Origin: an uncultured Verrucomicrobiota bacterium
GTDB lineage: Bacteria > Verrucomicrobiota > Verrucomicrobiia > Opitutales > Opitutaceae
Assembly: GCA_913058185.1 (NCBI GenBank)
Contig: CAJXQX010000012.1
Span: forward strand, 1 to 64,000
Direction: 5' to 3'
DNA length: 64,000 bases
Below are positions 50,577-60,769 of the stretch, piece by piece. Position numbers and translations under genes: made by a program. Within the stretch, counting starts at the first letter, position 1. Each line of letters opens with the position of its first letter. The notes under the pieces were generated by a model. It had not been told where the DNA came from. It searched no databases and saw only the letters and a list, made by a program, of their open reading frames with translations.

Positions 50577-51833
50577 CTAGTCGACGATTGCCTGCCACGC
50601 CGTATTGGCAAAATACGGCATCAGGGATGAGGCCATCGGGGTGTGTTGGGCGAAAATCATGGCGATGAATTCCTCCTCGGGGTCGATCCGATACCAGGTG
50701 GAATAAGCGCCGCCCCAACCGTAGCTACCAACACTGCTCATGTCCTTTTCGTAGAAGGTATCAGTTTTTACCGACCCTCCAAAACCGTAAGCCTCCGAAC
50801 GGTTGTTTGATTTCACCTTGTCACCCAGAAATCCGGTTTGGTTTCGCATCATCGATTGGACGGTCTTTTTGCCCAATATCGAACGACCTTCAAAAGTGCC
50901 TTGATCGAGTAACATTTGGGCGAATCGATAATAGTCTGAAGCGGTGGAATAGAGGCCTCCACCTCCTGCGGGAAATCCTCTTCTCATGTCGCCCTGTTTT
51001 ACCTGACCCTCGACGTAAGCCAGTTCTCCATTACGACGGGTAAACATCTGCACCAAGCGATCCCGTTTTTCGGCCGGGACTTCGAAAAACGTATCCTTCA
51101 TTCCGAGGGGTTTAAACAGATGGTGTTCCAGAAAGGTTTGGAGGTCAGTGCCGCTCACGCGTTCGATCAACGCGCCTAATACATCGATGGAGGGGCCATA
51201 AGTATAGGCCGTGCCGGGATCATCCTGCAGGGGTAATTTGGCCAGGTTTTTCACGAACTCCTTGAGGGAGTTCGCTTCGCGGTAGGCACTCTGGGTGTAG
51301 ATGCGATCAAGGGAAGATTGACCCCGGTTGCCCGCCCATCCCGCGGTGTGGGTGAGGAGGTGACGAATCAGGATGGGAGACTTGGCTGGGCGAGTCTGAA
51401 TTTCGTCGCCCGTGCCACTGAGATAAACCGGACGCTTCTCGAGTTCAGGGAGGAATCGGGAAATGGGATCCGACAATCTGACGTGACCTTGTTCGACCAA
51501 TACCATGGTCCCGGCTGAAACGATGGTTTTAGTCATCGAGGCGAGCGCGAAAATCGCATCCTTTTCCATGGGGATACCGGCGAGTTTGTCCTTATAACCG
51601 TAGGTCCGGAAATCCACGACCTTGCCGTGGCGAGCAATCAACGTGATGGCGCCAGTGAGCGGGTAGGACTTAACCGAATCCTCGACGAAGCGGTGCATGG
51701 TTTGCAGCCGTTCGGACGAGACCCCTACCTCTTCCGGTGTTGCGTGAGGTGATTCGCCGCTACTCACGCTGGGCACGAAACCAACCCAAGCTACCAATAT
51801 CGCTAGTGATAAACGTTTAAAGGAACACGTCAT
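50577..51833 (-). CDS. Serine hydrolase (class C beta-lactamase family)
   Basis: FALASMTKTIVSAGTMVLVEQG (SxxK), LLTHTAGW, YTYGPSIDVLGALIE. Confidence 0.92.
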   Translation of the reverse strand: MTCSFKRLSLAILVAWVGFVPSVSSGESPHATPEEVGVSSERLQTMHRFVEDSVKSYPLTGAITLIARHGKVVDFRTYGYKDKLAGIPMEKDAIFALASMTKTIVSAGTMVLVEQGHVRLSDPISRFLPELEKRPVYLSGTGDEIQTRPAKSPILIRHLLTHTAGWAGNRGQSSLDRIYTQSAYREANSLKEFVKNLAKLPLQDDPGTAYTYGPSIDVLGALIERVSGTDLQTFLEHHLFKPLGMKDTFFEVPAEKRDRLVQMFTRRNGELAYVEGQVKQGDMRRGFPAGGGGLYSTASDYYRFAQMLLDQGTFEGRSILGKKTVQSMMRNQTGFLGDKVKSNNRSEAYGFGGSVKTDTFYEKDMSSVGSYGWGGAYSTWYRIDPEEEFIAMIFAQHTPMASSLMPYFANTAWQAIVD

Positions 51834-51910
51834 GACGTAGTGAATTGCGCTGCTGAGATCGGAGCAACGAAAGATATAGCTCCCAAGGTTACGTTGCTGG
51901 ATGCAGGAAG

Positions 51911-52032
51911 GTAGGGCGTGATCGCCGGGCGCGCCTTCCGGTGGAGTGATTCTGCAAGGGAGGATGGAACCGGCGGTTTGCTACGCCATCTCCGTCCTTC
52001 ATAGAAGGACTCCGTCAGCGAAACGGCCCTAC
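51911..52032. repeat. Inverted pair of GTAG-headed REP-like palindromes
   Basis: GTAGGGCGTGATCGCCGGGCGCGCC (+) and minus-strand GTAGGGCCGTTTCGCTGACGGAGTCC. Confidence 0.65.
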
Positions 52033-52079
52033 CTCTAGCGGGATGGGCGCATGATGTTTTGAAGCTGCGATTAATCCCA

Positions 52080-54259
52080 CTAGTTGATGCGCTCGAGCCA
52101 GGCGGCGGCGTGGCGGGTGATGGTGGGGGTATCGATTTGTAGGGTGCCGCCCCGATGAGTGAGTTTATCCGCGTTGCTGGAGCGGCCAGCGGCTGGGTCC
52201 CACCATGTGAGTTGCCAATCACCCGCCTGGAAATCTTCCAGCTGAATGGTCGCCGTGGTGCCTTTGGACGGTTCGGTCATGGCCTGCATCGCATTGATGA
52301 TCAGGTTTTGGAAGACTTGGATAAGTTGGCCCCGATCGACTTCGAGCAACGGCGCTGACTCGTCGAGCTCCACCGTGACTTTGACCGGACTACCCGCTGC
52401 CGCGACGCGTTTGGCATCGTCGAGGATGTCGCCAGGTTTAACGACCGTGAAGGTGCCGCCGGGGTTTCCTTTGGCAAAGGCGAGGAGTTGGCGCGTAAGC
52501 GTCTTGGCGGCCATACAGGCAGTCTCGGAAGCGGTGAGTTTGCCGTATTCGCGATTGTCCTTAGCGAGGGAAATACCGCCGAGGATCGTCGATAGCAGGT
52601 TATTAAAATCGTGCGCAATGCCTCCGGCGAGATGACCAATCGAATCGAAACGGTTGGCTCGGATGAGCTCTTCCGGAGTTAAGCTCATTTCATTGGGGTC
52701 ACGGAATACGACGACGATTCCGGAGTCCTGCTGGTCCTCGTCCGAGAGCTGGCCGACGGACCACGTTACCGGTCGAGGGGGGGTATTCTCGCTGACTAGA
52801 GCGTGATCGGTGTAGAGTCGGTTTGAACCTTCTGCAGCCAGTGCGAGTTCCAACGCATCATCGGCTGGACGACCATCCTGGGCGATCACGAGACGGAAGG
52901 CCTCAGCCAGTGGTTTCTCGAGAGTCGATGCGGTATTGAGGCCGGTCAGTTTCTCAGCCTTTTCATTCATGAAATTCACGTTGCCGCGACCATCGGTGAT
53001 GATCAGAGGCCCTCGTTGAGCTGATTGAGGGCCGCCGTATCAAATGCGCTGGAGGTAAGCGGTGCAGCAGTATCGTTGCTTGGCATGTTGTCGGGCAAAG
53101 GCAGCGCAAAGCCGACTACCCGCAACAGCTCGCCTCGTCGGCTCACATGACGGTTGAGGCCGAGATATACGGGAATGTCTGTATGATCGGAACGTCGGAG
53201 CTCGGTTTGGCCCAAATTCCAAGGCTCTTCACTATTGCCAAAATTGGATAGAAATCCGGTTACGTCTCCGCCGCAGTCTTTGAGGTAGTTGGTAAACATG
53301 CCGAGGTCGGGATGTTCCATGGTGTCCCCCATCAGTTCACGCCAAGCACCGGATACCGAGGCATGACCGGAGAGGAAATCTAAATCAAAGAGGGCCAGTC
53401 CCCCGTCCTCGGACAGGATCTGCAGGCGATCTTCCGCTAGGATACTTTGTTCTTCGAGTTCCTTGCGCTCGGAAATATCGAGGTGGAAGCCGACGACGCG
53501 CTCGAGTTGGCCATCGCTAGCAAAATGTTGAACTCCCACGGATTGGATCCACACCCAATGCGCTCGACGGTGCTTCATCCGAAACTCGACCGAAAACGTG
53601 CGTTCAGGTGAACCGGTGTGACGTCCGATTTGATCAGGCGCGGCGGCGGAGTCGTCGGGGTGTATAAGTTTCAGCCAAGTATCGTAGGAGTTGGCGAGAT
53701 CGTCGTCCCCGTATCCGAGCAACCGTTTCCACGCGGTTGAGTAGTAAGTTTCGCCGTTATCGAAATTGAGGTCGAAAAAGCCGGCGGCATCGCCATGCGC
53801 AAGTTTAGCCCAGATATCGGGTTCAGTTTCCTGCGCATTGAGGGGAGTCGCGGGGGAGGTTTCACTGCCGCCTGACTTTGAGGCTCGAAGCACGCGGGCG
53901 AACCAAGCGGTTTCGCTCCCAGCGGCTGATTCGAGTTCGACGCGAACTTCTGTTTGGGGGCCGCCTTCGACCAGTTGGATGGCAAGCGGGATACGTTGCT
54001 CTACCGCACTGCTGCAGAGCACATCCCATTGGGCCTCAAGCATGTCCGGATCATCGGAGGTGACTTCGAAGGCGAAAAGGCTGACGAAGGGCTTACCGAC
54101 TAGCTCAGTTGATTCGGTTTGCCAAAAATTTCCTGCTCCTGCGTTGGCAGAGAGAATAGTCCCGCTTCGATCCAAAGTGAACACAGCTGTGGCTCCAGCT
54201 GAACGTGCGGTTCCGGGACTAGGGGTGGAATCGGATTGGGGTGAGATGTGCGAGCTCAC
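52080..54259 (-). pseudogene. PAS-domain sensor histidine kinase, frameshifted
   Basis: ORF 53003..54259 ends ..AALNQLNEGL*; other frame gives ..PLIITDGRGNVNFMNEKAEKLTG, then HLAGGIAHDFNNLLSTILGGI (H-box) and NLIINAMQAM (N-box); one-base frameshift near 53012. No recognisable G1/G2 ATP-lid boxes. Confidence 0.78.
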
Positions 54260-54378
54260 GGTGGGAAATTGATCGAAACCGAGTTGAGCGGGGAGTGGAA
54301 TCTCAGCTCGGTTGTTGGTTGTGTTCTATAGGCTTATGTAGCGAACGACTTACGACAACTCGAAAGGTGACCGATTGA

Positions 54379-55458
54379 TTACTTCATGAGTGTTTTGCTG
54401 GTTTCTGTGGCGTGAGTCGCGGTGGGAGTGGTTCCGTTTACCCATTGATTGACGCGTCCAGCGAGGAAATCGATGTAGGGTTTCTGATCGTTCAGACACG
54501 GCACGTGTTGGAATTTCTCCCCCCCGGCGCCAATGTAATCCTCTTTGGCTTCGCCCGCGATTTCTTCGAGAGTCTCGAGGCAGTCAGCAACGAACGCGGG
54601 AGTAAGCACCACGAGGTTCTTTTTGCCTTCTGCAACGAAGCGTAGGATTTCTTTGTCGGTGTAGGGCGTCAACCAAGGTTCACCAGCGAGTCGAGATTGG
54701 AACGCCACCGACCAACGATCATCGGCCAACCCCGCCCGCTTCACGAATGCGGCGGTGGTTTTCATGATCTGGGCGCGATAGCACATCGAGTGGGCCGCGC
54801 TGCAGGTATTGCAGCAGTCGGGCACTGTCAGGCAGTGGGCATTTGAAGCGTCCCCTTTGCGCAAATGGCGCTCGGGAATTCCATGGTAAGAGAAAAGGAT
54901 GTGAGCATCAGGATCTTCGAGATACGGGGCTGAAACTTCGTGCAGGGCCGCGATGTAGTCGGCGTCTTCATAGAAAGGCTGGATGCACGTGACCTTCATC
55001 TCGGGCGCGATGCGGGCGACCTCCTCGTAGACTTTGACGACCACGGTCTCCCACGAAGACATGGCGTAGTGGGGGTATTGCGGGAACAGTAGCACCTCGG
55101 TGATACCATCGGCTTTCATCTTCGTAATGGTATCGGCAATCGATGGATTGCGGTAACGCATGGCCAGATAGACGGGCGTGTCGTCTCCGAGGGTGTCGGC
55201 GAGTTTGTCGCGAACTGCCTTTGAGGTGACAACCAACGGTGAGCCGGCCTCGGTCCACACCTCTTCGTAAGCCTTGGCGGACTTAGGCGACCGGGTGGGG
55301 GTGATGATGCCATTGACCAGTAATTTGGCGACCCAGCGGGGTTTTAGATCGATCACGCGCTCGTCGCCTAGAAATTCGCGAAGGTAACGACGCACGTCAG
55401 GGACGGCAGTGGAATCGGGTGAACCGAGATTAACGAGAAGGACAGCACGGGAAGGCAT
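54379..55458 (-). CDS. hemH: Ferrochelatase
   Basis: LLVNLGSPDSTAVPDVRRYLREFLGDERVIDL, FSYHGIPERHLRKGD, FQSRLAGEPWLTPYTDK, PAFVADCLETLEEI. Confidence 0.96.
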   Translation of the reverse strand: MPSRAVLLVNLGSPDSTAVPDVRRYLREFLGDERVIDLKPRWVAKLLVNGIITPTRSPKSAKAYEEVWTEAGSPLVVTSKAVRDKLADTLGDDTPVYLAMRYRNPSIADTITKMKADGITEVLLFPQYPHYAMSSWETVVVKVYEEVARIAPEMKVTCIQPFYEDADYIAALHEVSAPYLEDPDAHILFSYHGIPERHLRKGDASNAHCLTVPDCCNTCSAAHSMCYRAQIMKTTAAFVKRAGLADDRWSVAFQSRLAGEPWLTPYTDKEILRFVAEGKKNLVVLTPAFVADCLETLEEIAGEAKEDYIGAGGEKFQHVPCLNDQKPYIDFLAGRVNQWVNGTTPTATHATETSKTLMK

Positions 55459-55553
55459 GGAGGGTTATTGATCGAGGCGGACGGGCAGTTGTCAAACGGA
55501 GGAAGTGATTGGGTTTTGACGCGGGCGGGGTCAATCGGCTCGCTGATCAGCAT

Positions 55554-57146
55554 ATGAGCAACGATACCGACTCTTCTCGTAAACCTGTCCTGTTGGTCAT
55601 TCGTGACGGCTGGGGCCAGAATCCCGACCCGACGCAAGACGCGACTAACGCGACCGCTATTGCTCAAACCCCTTGCGATGACCGCCTCCGGGCGACATGC
55701 CCCAGCACCCTGATTGCCGCGTCGGGACTCGATGTCGGTCTGCCGGACCGTGTGATGGGTAATAGCGAGGTAGGCCACGAAAACATCGGGGCGGGTCGCA
55801 TCGTCGATCAGGAGCTTGTGCGCTTGAATAAACTTTTCTCCGATGGTCGCTTGGCGACCAACGCGGTCTGGCACGGCGCCATCAATCAGGTGAAAGCCGG
55901 CGGTCGTTTGCACCTAATGGGCATCGTTTCCGATGCGGGAGTGCACGGAATGTTGGAGCACCTCTATGGCATCTTGCGGCAGGCCAAAGCTGATGGGATC
56001 TCCGAGGTCTTTATCCACGCATTCACGGATGGTAGGGACACGCCGCCGCAGAGTGGCTTGGAATACGTGCGCCAGGTGGATGCCAAATGTGCCGAAATCG
56101 GCGTCGGCACGATTGCCACCGTTTGCGGGCGCTTCTGGAGCATGGATCGAGACAACCGTTGGGCGCGCGTGCAGAAGGCCTACGATCTTCTGACCGGCAA
56201 AGCAGCGGTCGCCACGGCGAGCTCGGCGGAGCAAGCGGTGCAGCAGTATTACGATGCACCGTTGAGCGAAACTCAGAAGGGAGACGAATTTGTGGCACCC
56301 ACCGCAATTTTGGGACCGGACGGTTCACCCGTGGCGTCCTTCCAGAACGGGGATGTGGTCCTGTTTTATAATTACCGGGGTGATCGTCCGCGGGAGATCA
56401 CCAAAGCGTTCGTGTTCGACGAATTTGACGGCTTTGATCGCGGCGAGAAACTCGATCTCTACTACGCGACCATGACCGAATACGAGGCCGGGCTACCGGT
56501 GCACGTGGTTTCGCCGAAGCCGCCGAAGTTGAAAAACATCCTCGGTGAAGTTGTAGCCAATGCAGGTATCAAGCAGTTCCGCTGTGCGGAGACGGAGAAG
56601 AACCCGCACGTGACCTTCTTCTTCAATAATTACCGGAGTGAACCGTTCGAAGGCGAAGATCGGGCCTGCCCGCAGAGTCCGCCGGTTGCGACCTACGACA
56701 TGCAGCCCGAAATGGTGGCCGACGAAGTCACCGCGGCGGTGAAAGCCGCGATTCTCTCCGGTGAATACGGCATGATTATCGTCAATTTTGCCAATCCTGA
56801 CATGGTCGGTCACACCGGAAATCTCGAGGCGGTCAAAAAGGCCGTCGAAGCCACGGATGCCGGAGTGGCCGAGTTACTCGAAGCCCTGGAGTCAGTCGGC
56901 GGTCGCGCCCTCGTTACCGCCGATCACGGCAACTGCGAGCAGATGTGGAACCCCGAAACCGAGGGCCCCCACACCGCGCATACCTTGAATCTGGTTGAAC
57001 TCCTCGTCGTCGGTGAAGGTTTCACCAAAGCAGGCACGACGATGCGCACCGGCGGTCGTCTCGCCGACATCGCTCCGACCTTGCTCGATCTGATGGGCTT
57101 ACCGAAACCAGCCGAAATGACCGGTGAGAGCCTGATCGCGAACTGA
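55554..57146 (+). CDS. gpmI: 2,3-bisphosphoglycerate-independent phosphoglycerate mutase
   Basis: LVIRDGWGQNPD, MGNSEVGHENIGAGRIV, HAFTDGRDTPPQS, VTADHGNCEQMWN. Confidence 0.96.
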   Translation: MSNDTDSSRKPVLLVIRDGWGQNPDPTQDATNATAIAQTPCDDRLRATCPSTLIAASGLDVGLPDRVMGNSEVGHENIGAGRIVDQELVRLNKLFSDGRLATNAVWHGAINQVKAGGRLHLMGIVSDAGVHGMLEHLYGILRQAKADGISEVFIHAFTDGRDTPPQSGLEYVRQVDAKCAEIGVGTIATVCGRFWSMDRDNRWARVQKAYDLLTGKAAVATASSAEQAVQQYYDAPLSETQKGDEFVAPTAILGPDGSPVASFQNGDVVLFYNYRGDRPREITKAFVFDEFDGFDRGEKLDLYYATMTEYEAGLPVHVVSPKPPKLKNILGEVVANAGIKQFRCAETEKNPHVTFFFNNYRSEPFEGEDRACPQSPPVATYDMQPEMVADEVTAAVKAAILSGEYGMIIVNFANPDMVGHTGNLEAVKKAVEATDAGVAELLEALESVGGRALVTADHGNCEQMWNPETEGPHTAHTLNLVELLVVGEGFTKAGTTMRTGGRLADIAPTLLDLMGLPKPAEMTGESLIAN

Positions 57147-57213
57147 GGAGCAGTTTAACGATTTCACGATTATGCGGTTCCGTTTAATTCCCGGAACCGA
57201 TTAGTATGGTCAT

Positions 57214-58662
57214 ATGATTCGACTTTTACCCCTGTTTGTCGCGATAGCCGCGATCGCCTCTACCGGTTTGGCGAAAGCCCCCAACATCCTACTCATCCTC
57301 GTTGATGACATGGGCTACGGAGACGTCGGCGCATATAATGATGAGTCGAAGATCCCCACGCCCTATCTGGATAAATTGGCTCATGATGGCATGATGTTTA
57401 CCGATGCCCATGCGGCTGGATCGCTTTGCCATCCTTCACGCTACGGTCTGATCACGGGTGAGTTGCCCACGCGGGTTGATACCTCGGTATGGTCGGGAAA
57501 AGCGGTGATTGCCGAGGATCGCATGACTTTGGCTTCATTGCTCAAAGGGCAGGGGTATCGCACTGCCATGGTCGGGAAGTGGCATCTTGGTTTCAACGAG
57601 GATGGCTTCGACCAGCCGATGCCGGGTGGCCCGATCGATGTGGGTTTCGATACCTATTTCGGCATCCGGGCGTCGACCGATATCCCACCGTATTTTTACA
57701 TTGAAGGTGATCGGGCTCTCGTGCCGCCAATCGATCACATTGAAGCCCGGGGTAGCGGCGAACCTTGGACCCGAATTCAAGGTGAGTTTTCGCGCGAGGG
57801 CGGGGTGGCTCCGAATCTACAGCTCGAGCACGTGCTGTCTCGTTTCACCGATGAAGCGGTCGGCGTTATTCGTAACCACGCTCGGTTAGAAGCGGAGAGG
57901 CCGTTGTTCCTCTACTTGGCTTACCCGGCTCCGCACACCCCATGGTTACCCTCACCTGCCTTCCGGGGTGTCACCAACAACATGTATGGCGACTTCACTG
58001 CGATGGTAGATCACATGATCGGACGGGTGCTCACCGCGTTGGAACAATCAGGCATGCGCGAAGAGACCTTGGTGATCTTCAGCTCGGACAACGGACCGGT
58101 CTGGTATGATAAGGACACCAAACAATTTGGCCATGATGCCTTGGGCGGAATGCAGGGCATGAAAGGTGATGCCTACGAGGGTGGACATCGCATGCCGTTC
58201 ATCGTGCGCTGGCCCGGTGCGGTGGAGGCAAGTAGCGCCTCCGATCAGACGATTTGTTTCACCGACGTGATGGCCACCTTGGCGGGCGTGACCGGGGCGA
58301 ATTTACCGAAAGGGCAGGCTCCCGATAGTTTCTCATTTTTGCCTGCCCTGCAGGGTAACAGCGCGGCCAATACCGACGCCCGGGGTCCACTGGTGTTAGA
58401 GTCAGCGCGCGGCCACTACGCCTTGCGGCATGGCAAATGGAAATACATCAACGGCCTCGGATCAGGCGGTTTCTCTGACGGATTTTCTAGTGAATACCGG
58501 GCAAGAAAACCTGGACCCAATGATCCCACAGCTCAGCTCTTCGACATGGAGGCCGACCCCGGCGAAACGACCAACTTGTGGTCAAAGCATCCTGATCTCG
58601 TTAAAAAAATGTCCACCCAGCTGGAACGACTACGGACGGAATCCCACACGCGCCCTTACTGA
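57214..58662 (+). CDS. Secreted type I sulfatase (arylsulfatase)
   Basis: APNILLILVDDMGYGDVG, LCHPSRYGLITG (CxPSR), GKWHLGF, FSSDNGP. Confidence 0.95.
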   Translation: MIRLLPLFVAIAAIASTGLAKAPNILLILVDDMGYGDVGAYNDESKIPTPYLDKLAHDGMMFTDAHAAGSLCHPSRYGLITGELPTRVDTSVWSGKAVIAEDRMTLASLLKGQGYRTAMVGKWHLGFNEDGFDQPMPGGPIDVGFDTYFGIRASTDIPPYFYIEGDRALVPPIDHIEARGSGEPWTRIQGEFSREGGVAPNLQLEHVLSRFTDEAVGVIRNHARLEAERPLFLYLAYPAPHTPWLPSPAFRGVTNNMYGDFTAMVDHMIGRVLTALEQSGMREETLVIFSSDNGPVWYDKDTKQFGHDALGGMQGMKGDAYEGGHRMPFIVRWPGAVEASSASDQTICFTDVMATLAGVTGANLPKGQAPDSFSFLPALQGNSAANTDARGPLVLESARGHYALRHGKWKYINGLGSGGFSDGFSSEYRARKPGPNDPTAQLFDMEADPGETTNLWSKHPDLVKKMSTQLERLRTESHTRPY

Positions 58663-58763
58663 CGCGTCTCGGTCGCCCACTTCTTCCGGCCTCAGCTCCG
58701 GTCCGATTAAAGCATTGCGCCTCGACAGCGCGATAGGCTTAGGTCTTCCCCTTTGTCTTTACT

Positions 58764-60560
58764 ATGAAGCGCACCCATCACTGTGCCCAGATCACCTCTT
58801 CCGACATCGGCGCCTCCGCGACGTTGACGGGTTGGGTGGATACCATCCGCGACCAAGGCGGCATCATCTTCGTGGACTTGCGTGACCGCAAGGGCCTCAC
58901 GCAGATCAAACTGGAGCCGCATGATAATGCGAATCTAGCCGAGCAGCTGAAGCTGTTGAAGCCGGAGTCTGTGATCAGCATCACAGGCCAGGTGACCGCA
59001 CGGCCGGAGGGGACCGATAATAACGACCTGCCGACAGGTAAGGTCGAGGTCGTTGCGGATGAGCTCTTCATTCACAACATCTCCGAGACGCCGCCATTTC
59101 CCCTCGACGATGTGGGTGGTGACAAGGTTAACGACGATCTCCGTCTGACCTACCGTTACCTCGACCTCCGCCGTCCGCGGATGCGCCGCAATCTGCAGAT
59201 GCGTCACACCGTGACGAAGGCGATTCGCGACTACTTCGACAACGAAGAGTTCATCGAAGTCGAGACACCTTACCTCTTCAAGAGCACCCCCGAAGGTGCT
59301 CGTGAGTATTTGGTGCCATCCCGAATTCATCCGGGAGAGTTTTACGCGCTGTCGCAGTCCCCTCAGCAATATAAGCAGATTCTCATGGTCGCGGGAGTGG
59401 AGAAGTATTTCCAAATCGCCCGTTGTTTCCGCGACGAAGATTTACGTGCCGATCGCCAGATGGAGTTCACTCAGGTGGACGTCGAGGCCTCGTTCGTGGA
59501 TCGCGAAGACATCTACGCCCTGTTCGAGGGCATGTTGAAGAAGGTTTGGAAAGCGGCGCTGAACGTCGACATCACGACTCCGATTCAACGCATGTCCTAC
59601 CAGGACGCGATGAATCGCTTTGGGGTTGATAAGCCTGACCTACGTTTCGGTATCGAACTCGTCGATTTCTCCGAAACGTTCCGCGAATCCTCTTTCAAGG
59701 TATTCTCCGGCACGATCAAGAAGGGTGGCTCGGTTAAGGCGATTAACGCCAAGGGCCTCGCTGACATCACGCAAGGTGAGCTCAAGAGTCTCGAAGACGC
59801 CGCCAAGTCGATGGGCGCCCGTGGACTGGCCTTCATCAAGATTGAAGGTGGCGAGTGGAAATCTCCGATCGTGAAGTTCTTGTCTGAAGAGGAGAAAGCA
59901 GCCCTCACTGAAACTCTCGGTATCGAGGATGGAGACATCATCTTCTTCGCTGCGGCGGAGTGGGAGCAGGCCTGTGGCATTCTCGGTCGGGTTCGTCTCG
60001 ACAGTGCGGCTCTGCTGCAAAAGCGCGGCAAGATCGAGCTTCGCCCCGACGACTGGAAGTTCCTTTGGGTGATCGAGTTTCCTTTGATGATCTTCGACGA
60101 AGAACACGGTCGCTACGTCGCGACGCATCATCCGTTCACCTCACCCGTGCCGGAAGATATCGAATTGCTCGATTCCGATCCCAAGTCCGTTCGCGGCCAG
60201 CACTACGATCTCGTGCTCAATGGTATGGAGATGGGTGGCGGTTCGATTCGAATTCACCAACCCGAGCTTCAGAAGAAGGTATTCGAAGATGTGCTCAAAA
60301 TCCCCGCTGACGTGGTGGAGAGCCGTTTCGGCTATATGCTCAAGGCTTTCAAATTTGGCGCTCCTCCTCACGGTGGCATCGCCTTTGGTCTCGACCGCAT
60401 CGTGGCGCTGCTTTGTGGCACGACGAGTATTCGAGACGTGATTGCTTTTCCGAAGACCCAGAGAGGGCAGGACCTTATGGCCCAGAGCCCGACTCCCGTT
60501 ACGGCCAAGCAACTCAAGGAACTGCACATCCAAACTGATGTGCCGGAACTCGAAGAGTAG
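58764..60560 (+). CDS. aspS: Aspartyl-tRNA synthetase
   Basis: 598 aa; GWVDTIRDQGGIIFVDLRDRKGLTQI, YRYLDLRRPRMRRNL, FRDEDLRADRQMEFTQVD, GIAFGLDRIVALL. Confidence 0.97.
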   Translation: MKRTHHCAQITSSDIGASATLTGWVDTIRDQGGIIFVDLRDRKGLTQIKLEPHDNANLAEQLKLLKPESVISITGQVTARPEGTDNNDLPTGKVEVVADELFIHNISETPPFPLDDVGGDKVNDDLRLTYRYLDLRRPRMRRNLQMRHTVTKAIRDYFDNEEFIEVETPYLFKSTPEGAREYLVPSRIHPGEFYALSQSPQQYKQILMVAGVEKYFQIARCFRDEDLRADRQMEFTQVDVEASFVDREDIYALFEGMLKKVWKAALNVDITTPIQRMSYQDAMNRFGVDKPDLRFGIELVDFSETFRESSFKVFSGTIKKGGSVKAINAKGLADITQGELKSLEDAAKSMGARGLAFIKIEGGEWKSPIVKFLSEEEKAALTETLGIEDGDIIFFAAAEWEQACGILGRVRLDSAALLQKRGKIELRPDDWKFLWVIEFPLMIFDEEHGRYVATHHPFTSPVPEDIELLDSDPKSVRGQHYDLVLNGMEMGGGSIRIHQPELQKKVFEDVLKIPADVVESRFGYMLKAFKFGAPPHGGIAFGLDRIVALLCGTTSIRDVIAFPKTQRGQDLMAQSPTPVTAKQLKELHIQTDVPELEE

Positions 60561-60588
60561 TCGGCGATCCAATCGGCCTTATTTCCAA

Positions 60589-60618
60589 ACCGGAGTTCAT
60601 CGAGAACTCCGGTTTTTT
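60589..60618 (+). terminator. Rho-independent terminator downstream of aspS
   Basis: ACCGGAGTTC / GAACTCCGGT stem, 5-nt loop, T6 tract. Confidence 0.9.
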
Positions 60619-60678
60619 GGGCCCCTATCTAGGGCGCTGGGTAGCCGCATGAATTTTTTTCAGAAAGAGCAGCGAAGT

Positions 60679-60695
60679 TGGCACAGCCCGTGCTT
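60679..60695 (+). promoter_or_regulatory. Candidate sigma-54 (-24/-12) promoter of amtB-glnB
   Basis: TGGCACAGCCCGTGCTT; GG and GC dinucleotides at exact 12-nt register, 75 bp upstream of amtB ATG. Confidence 0.75.
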
Positions 60696-60769
60696 TTTAG
60701 CGTTCAGTCTTCGCCTGTTGGCGAGTCATCCAACGTCCTAAAACACTACTCGATATCCAAATCAATACT

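Noticed and set aside
55368-55913. 181-aa minus-strand ORF between hemH and gpmI
   Set aside because: Overlaps the N-terminus of clearly coding gpmI and the start of hemH; no recognisable content.
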